A stretch of DNA of 8,624 nucleotides from the NCBI GenBank assembly GCA_905480445.1, contig CAJQQJ010000235.1, forward strand, positions 1 through 8,624. The letters run 5' to 3'. The DNA comes from an uncultured Alphaproteobacteria bacterium. Lineage in GTDB: Bacteria > Pseudomonadota > Alphaproteobacteria > UBA7985 > CAJQQZ01. How positions within the stretch are numbered: position 1 is the first letter of the stretch; every line of letters starts with the position of its first letter. The notes beneath the pieces were generated by a model, which made no database searches, was not told the origin of the DNA, and worked only from the letters and a program-made list of their open reading frames with translations. Shown piece by piece: positions 6,069 to 8,624 of this stretch. A program made the translations under genes and the position numbers.

Positions 6069-7289
6069 ATGGCTTCATTTCTCACGCTGAATGACTTTGA
6101 CCCCAGAGGCAAAGCTGTCCTTTTAAGATTGGACGTCAACGTTCCAATGAAGAACGGTGTCGTCACGGATGAAACAAGGATCATCCGCGCGCTTCCAAGC
6201 CTGAAAAAACTTCGCGACAGCGGCGCCAGAACAATCATCTTGGCGCATCAAGGCCGCCCCAAAGGCACTGTCGGACCTGAGTTTACTTTAGCGCCAACCG
6301 CCAAAGTTTTTGCCAGAGAGATGGATCAATCTGTTCCACTCGTTCCAGCCTTAACCGGCTCTATAGCAAAAGAAGCCATAGCTGCGATGGAAGACGGCGA
6401 CATCATTTTGTTGGAGAACTGCCGGTTTGATCCACGAGAAGAATCAAAGTACGAAGTTGCGCGCGAAAGTCTTGCAAACGAGCTAGCAGACTTGGCCGAT
6501 GCCTACGTCAATGACGCTTTTTCTGTTTCCCATCGTGCTCACACAACGGTCTCATCGATAACAACCAAGCTTCCGTCCTACGCAGGATTGTTGATGCAAG
6601 ACGAGCTGACATATTTGAACAAAGCGCTGGCCAGCCCAGATCGGCCGCTGGCTGCTGTCGTTGGCGGAGCCAAGGTATCCACCAAACTCGATCTGCTTTC
6701 CAACCTAGTCACCAAAGTTGATGCTTTGATCATTGGTGGTGGTATGGCCAACACTTTCTTAGCGGCCCAAGGTTACTCTGTCGGTCAATCTTTGTGTGAA
6801 TACGACCTCGTCAACACAGCTAAGTCGATCTTGAGTAAAGCAAAAGACAGTGGATGCGAAATCTTGCTGCCACACGATGTTCGGGTTGCAACGAGATTGG
6901 AAGCGGGTCTCAGTTCTGCTGTTGTTGGCACCGACGAAGTACCAGAAGACCAAATGATCTTGGACACGGGCCCAGCATCCGCTGAGGAGCTCGTTGCTAA
7001 ACTGTCCACTATCAAGACACTTGTTTGGAACGGCCCGCTCGGCGCATTTGAGATTGAACCATACGATGATGCAACAAAAGCCGTTGCTCAAGAAGCTGCA
7101 CGCCTCACCAAAGCAGGGAACTTGGTTACTGTAGCTGGCGGCGGCGATACGGTGTCGGCCCTCATCCAAGCCAATGCCGAAGCGGACTTTTCCTACGTTT
7201 CGACCGCAGGTGGCGCCTTCCTGGAATGGTTAGAAGGTAAAACATTGCCTGGTGTAAAGGCACTAGAAGAAGCAGCTTCGAAAAGCTAG
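6069..7289 (+). CDS. pgk: Phosphoglycerate kinase
   Basis: Pgk interconverts 1,3-bisphosphoglycerate plus ADP and 3-phosphoglycerate plus ATP in cytoplasmic glycolysis and gluconeogenesis. The 406 residues are of normal length. In the N-terminal domain are LRLDVNVP (19-26), the active-site arginine equivalent R37 in TDETRIIRALP, HQGRPKG (60-66), and SHRAHTTV (154-161). The nucleotide-binding half shows GGAKVSTKLDLL (199-210) with K202 and K206, NGPLGAFEIEPYDDAT (321-336), GGGDTVSAL (357-365) and VSTAGGAFLEWLEGKTLPG (377-395). The stretch LLENCRFDPREESKYE (114-129) differs from the usual LENLRF-x-x-GEE form. The ATG at 6069 is the natural start for the family. gap, tkt or fba, its frequent neighbours, are absent from the window. 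The TAG stop lies in the left arm of a hairpin shared with the convergent gene. Confidence 0.97.
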   Translation: MASFLTLNDFDPRGKAVLLRLDVNVPMKNGVVTDETRIIRALPSLKKLRDSGARTIILAHQGRPKGTVGPEFTLAPTAKVFAREMDQSVPLVPALTGSIAKEAIAAMEDGDIILLENCRFDPREESKYEVARESLANELADLADAYVNDAFSVSHRAHTTVSSITTKLPSYAGLLMQDELTYLNKALASPDRPLAAVVGGAKVSTKLDLLSNLVTKVDALIIGGGMANTFLAAQGYSVGQSLCEYDLVNTAKSILSKAKDSGCEILLPHDVRVATRLEAGLSSAVVGTDEVPEDQMILDTGPASAEELVAKLSTIKTLVWNGPLGAFEIEPYDDATKAVAQEAARLTKAGNLVTVAGGGDTVSALIQANAEADFSYVSTAGGAFLEWLEGKTLPGVKALEEAASKS

Positions 7290-7306
7290 TTGGTGAGCAA
7301 CTAGTT
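7284..7306. terminator. Hairpin across the two convergent stop codons of pgk and the eptA-like gene
   Basis: CTAGTTG (7286-7292) and CAACTAG (7298-7304) form a perfect 7-base-pair stem with a 5-base loop, extended by a G-U and an A-U pair. The pgk TAG (7287-7289) lies in one arm and the TAG of the opposite gene (7303-7301) in the other. Only a short T4 run (CTTTTC) follows, and only on the minus strand, so it may be a weak terminator for the eptA-like gene or a 3'-end protecting hairpin rather than a strong two-way terminator. Confidence 0.45.
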
Positions 7307-8524
7307 ACAGACTGATTGCTTCTGGTCGACTAAATCTCCGCTCACTCCAGAACAATCTAAAATCGAATGAAAGATTGTATCGTGATCTATTGGCACGGAT
7401 AGGACTCTTTGTGCCATTCTCTGCTTAAGGCCTTCGGAGAATTCTACGCCCTTGGACCCCCAAAAAACTAAAGGTATGTCCCTTTGTGCGCTAGGCGCCA
7501 AGAAGTTCGGCTTGCTGTGAAGATAGACACCTTTCTCGCCCAAAGATTCGCCATGGTCGGAAGCAAACAAAACCATCGCTTTTTCATCATCCAATTTGTT
7601 GAAAAGTTGGTCCAGAAATTCATCTACATAAAGAATGCTGTTGTCATAGGAATTGTTAAGCTCTTCAGTTGAACAGTTATACAAGGATGCCTTGTCACAG
7701 ATAGGCCGGAACTGCCGGAAGCGATCATCAGGAACGCGGTTGTTATAGTTGGCGTGGCTGCCCATTGTGTGGAGGACTATGAATTTGTTACCGACAAAAT
7801 TTCCTGAAGTGTGTGCCATCAATTCTAAAAGGGAAAGGTCAAATTTGTTAGCCGTCCCACCCTCCAGTACCTTGTTCTTTTCGTTATGCATAAAACAAAC
7901 GTCAGCTTCTTCACAGTTACTCCGCCCTTTGTGAAGGTGGTTAGATAGAAAGAAGGTTTTGAAGCCCAGGGATTTCATCACCGAAATCGCAGATGTGTCT
8001 TTGAGAGGTAGAGAAAACTCAACCATTGGCAAATGAGACAAAAGACAAGCCACAGAAAAAACGGTCCTGGCCGAGCATGAAGTAGCGTTAGTGTAGCTGA
8101 TCAGATTTGTCCTCTTTTCCAATTTTGGGGTCGTCAATCGATCGTAGCCATTGATGGAAAGATGATCACCCCTTGTCGACTCACCGATAACCAACACAAA
8201 GGTGAAGTCTTTGGTTTCTTCATCAAGATCAAATGGGAAAAGTTCTTCAATTTTCTGACGTTTTGCCAAAGGGATAGATCGCTTCACGATTTTCTTTTTC
8301 AACACGCCGTAAGTGTTTCGATAGATACTTGTTGGTGCAAAAAAGGGTTCGACAAGCTTTTTTCCAGCAATGGTATTTTTCTTGCCGTCAACAAAGTAAG
8401 GGAGGGCATAGAGCGGAAGAAAGAGAGCAAGCGTTAAAAGAAAAGCTAAAATCCGTTTCCCAAATGTTTGCTTTTTTATCTTCAGGAAGAATGTCAGAAC
8501 AATTGGAATTCCAGCGTAAATCAA
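7301..8524 (-). CDS. EptA/MCR-type phosphoethanolamine transferase (sulfatase fold), N-terminus shortened or disrupted
   Basis: Family enzymes move phosphoethanolamine from phosphatidylethanolamine to lipid A or other envelope glycans at the periplasmic face of the inner membrane, which lowers sensitivity to cationic peptides. From the TTG at 8524 there are 407 residues. The catalytic domain is complete: metal ligand E115 in VIGESTRGDH, nucleophile T154 in TSCSARTVFSVAC, HTMGSH (252-257), SDHGESLGE (322-330, D323 and H324) and YLHSKP with H336. Cysteine pairs C150/C160, C204/C210 and C276/C284 fall where EptA/MCR disulfides lie. Only two hydrophobic segments remain (1-14 and 24-44), whereas the family has about 540 residues and five helices. 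In-frame stops TGA (8539-8537) and TAG (8548-8546) close the frame upstream. GAGG ten bases before the TTG could serve as a ribosome binding site. Base composition is AT-rich compared with its neighbours. The substrate is unproven, and the gene may be a pseudogene. Confidence 0.82.
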   Translation of the reverse strand: MIYAGIPIVLTFFLKIKKQTFGKRILAFLLTLALFLPLYALPYFVDGKKNTIAGKKLVEPFFAPTSIYRNTYGVLKKKIVKRSIPLAKRQKIEELFPFDLDEETKDFTFVLVIGESTRGDHLSINGYDRLTTPKLEKRTNLISYTNATSCSARTVFSVACLLSHLPMVEFSLPLKDTSAISVMKSLGFKTFFLSNHLHKGRSNCEEADVCFMHNEKNKVLEGGTANKFDLSLLELMAHTSGNFVGNKFIVLHTMGSHANYNNRVPDDRFRQFRPICDKASLYNCSTEELNNSYDNSILYVDEFLDQLFNKLDDEKAMVLFASDHGESLGEKGVYLHSKPNFLAPSAQRDIPLVFWGSKGVEFSEGLKQRMAQRVLSVPIDHDTIFHSILDCSGVSGDLVDQKQSVCN

Positions 8525-8589
8525 AAGATAGAGACCTCAGCATAACTAGAGGATTCCCATAGGCTGGAATATTTGGTAACTTTTGTCAT
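8521..8589 (-). other. 22-codon reading frame overlapping the TTG start of the eptA-like gene
   Basis: On the minus strand an ATG (8589-8587) is preceded, after 7 bases, by GAAAGG, a good ribosome binding site. It opens 22 codons beginning MTKVTKYSSLW and ending in TGA (8523-8521). That TGA overlaps the TTG (8524-8522) as TTGA. The same frame is also open upstream to the window edge, so this may instead be the tail of a longer frame. It is either a leader/coupling ORF, or part of the EptA N-terminal region put out of frame by one missing base in the T run at 8524-8527. I cannot decide which from this window. Confidence 0.3.
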
Positions 8590-8624
8590 GCAGAAACCTT
8601 TCGTCAGCCAACCCGAACTTTTTG

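Noticed and set aside
6333..6345. GTTC-N5-GTTC resembling an alphaproteobacterial SOS box
   Set aside because: The spacing is 5 rather than 7 and the site is inside the pgk coding region, so it is not a LexA site.
6759..7169. 136-codon minus-strand frame antisense to pgk
   Set aside because: It is entirely opposite conserved pgk codons, with a Cys/Phe-rich composition typical of antisense frames.
1..8624. Mobile element, CRISPR array, tRNA or rRNA
   Set aside because: No transposase or integrase motifs, regular spaced repeats, tRNA cloverleaf or rRNA-like sequence was recognised on either strand.

Overview
The window looks like chromosomal DNA of an alphaproteobacterium with about 50% G+C (hand counts of a few 60-base lines, not a full computation). 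The evidence is the argD-argF-hslO gene order, a YejF-type fused ATPase, a long basic RecX, a four-cysteine DUF1289 protein, and a Pgk with alphaproteobacterial-style motifs. No order or genus can be named from this sequence alone. Nine genes are visible, two of them incomplete or doubtful at the window edges. There is no tRNA, rRNA, CRISPR array, insertion sequence or phage gene.

Layout from left to right. (1) At 2-1048 (+) lies the 3' part of a tandem-ATPase peptide transporter subunit, probably yejF; its start lies outside. (2) At 4082-1052 (-) is a tight run argD, argF, hslO with gaps of 4 and 3 bases: two arginine-biosynthesis enzymes followed by the redox chaperone Hsp33. (3) At 5001-4183 (-) is an ABC-2 type permease with no ATPase partner in view, followed by a likely intrinsic terminator that separates it from argD. 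(4) At 5043-5651 (+) is recX, divergent from the permease across only 41 bases. (5) At 5902-5648 (-) is a small DUF1289 protein whose stop codon overlaps that of recX. (6) At 6069-7289 (+) is pgk, phosphoglycerate kinase, standing without gap or fba. (7) At 8524-7301 (-) is an EptA/MCR-type phosphoethanolamine transferase. Its catalytic domain is complete, but its membrane part is shortened, its best visible start is TTG, and the frame upstream is closed by stops.

Most of the window is ordinary housekeeping. Strands alternate often, and all three convergent gene pairs (yejF/hslO, recX/DUF1289, pgk/eptA) have stop codons within 11 bases of each other or overlapping. There is therefore almost no room for ordinary terminators; one pair carries a hairpin exactly across both stops.

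The part most worth a second look is the right end. The EptA-like gene is clearly more AT-rich than the rest, lacks the usual N-terminal helices, and is preceded by a 22-codon reading frame with its own ribosome binding site whose TGA overlaps the TTG start. This is either a frameshifted or decayed gene or a translationally coupled short form. I see no convincing undescribed multi-gene system here.
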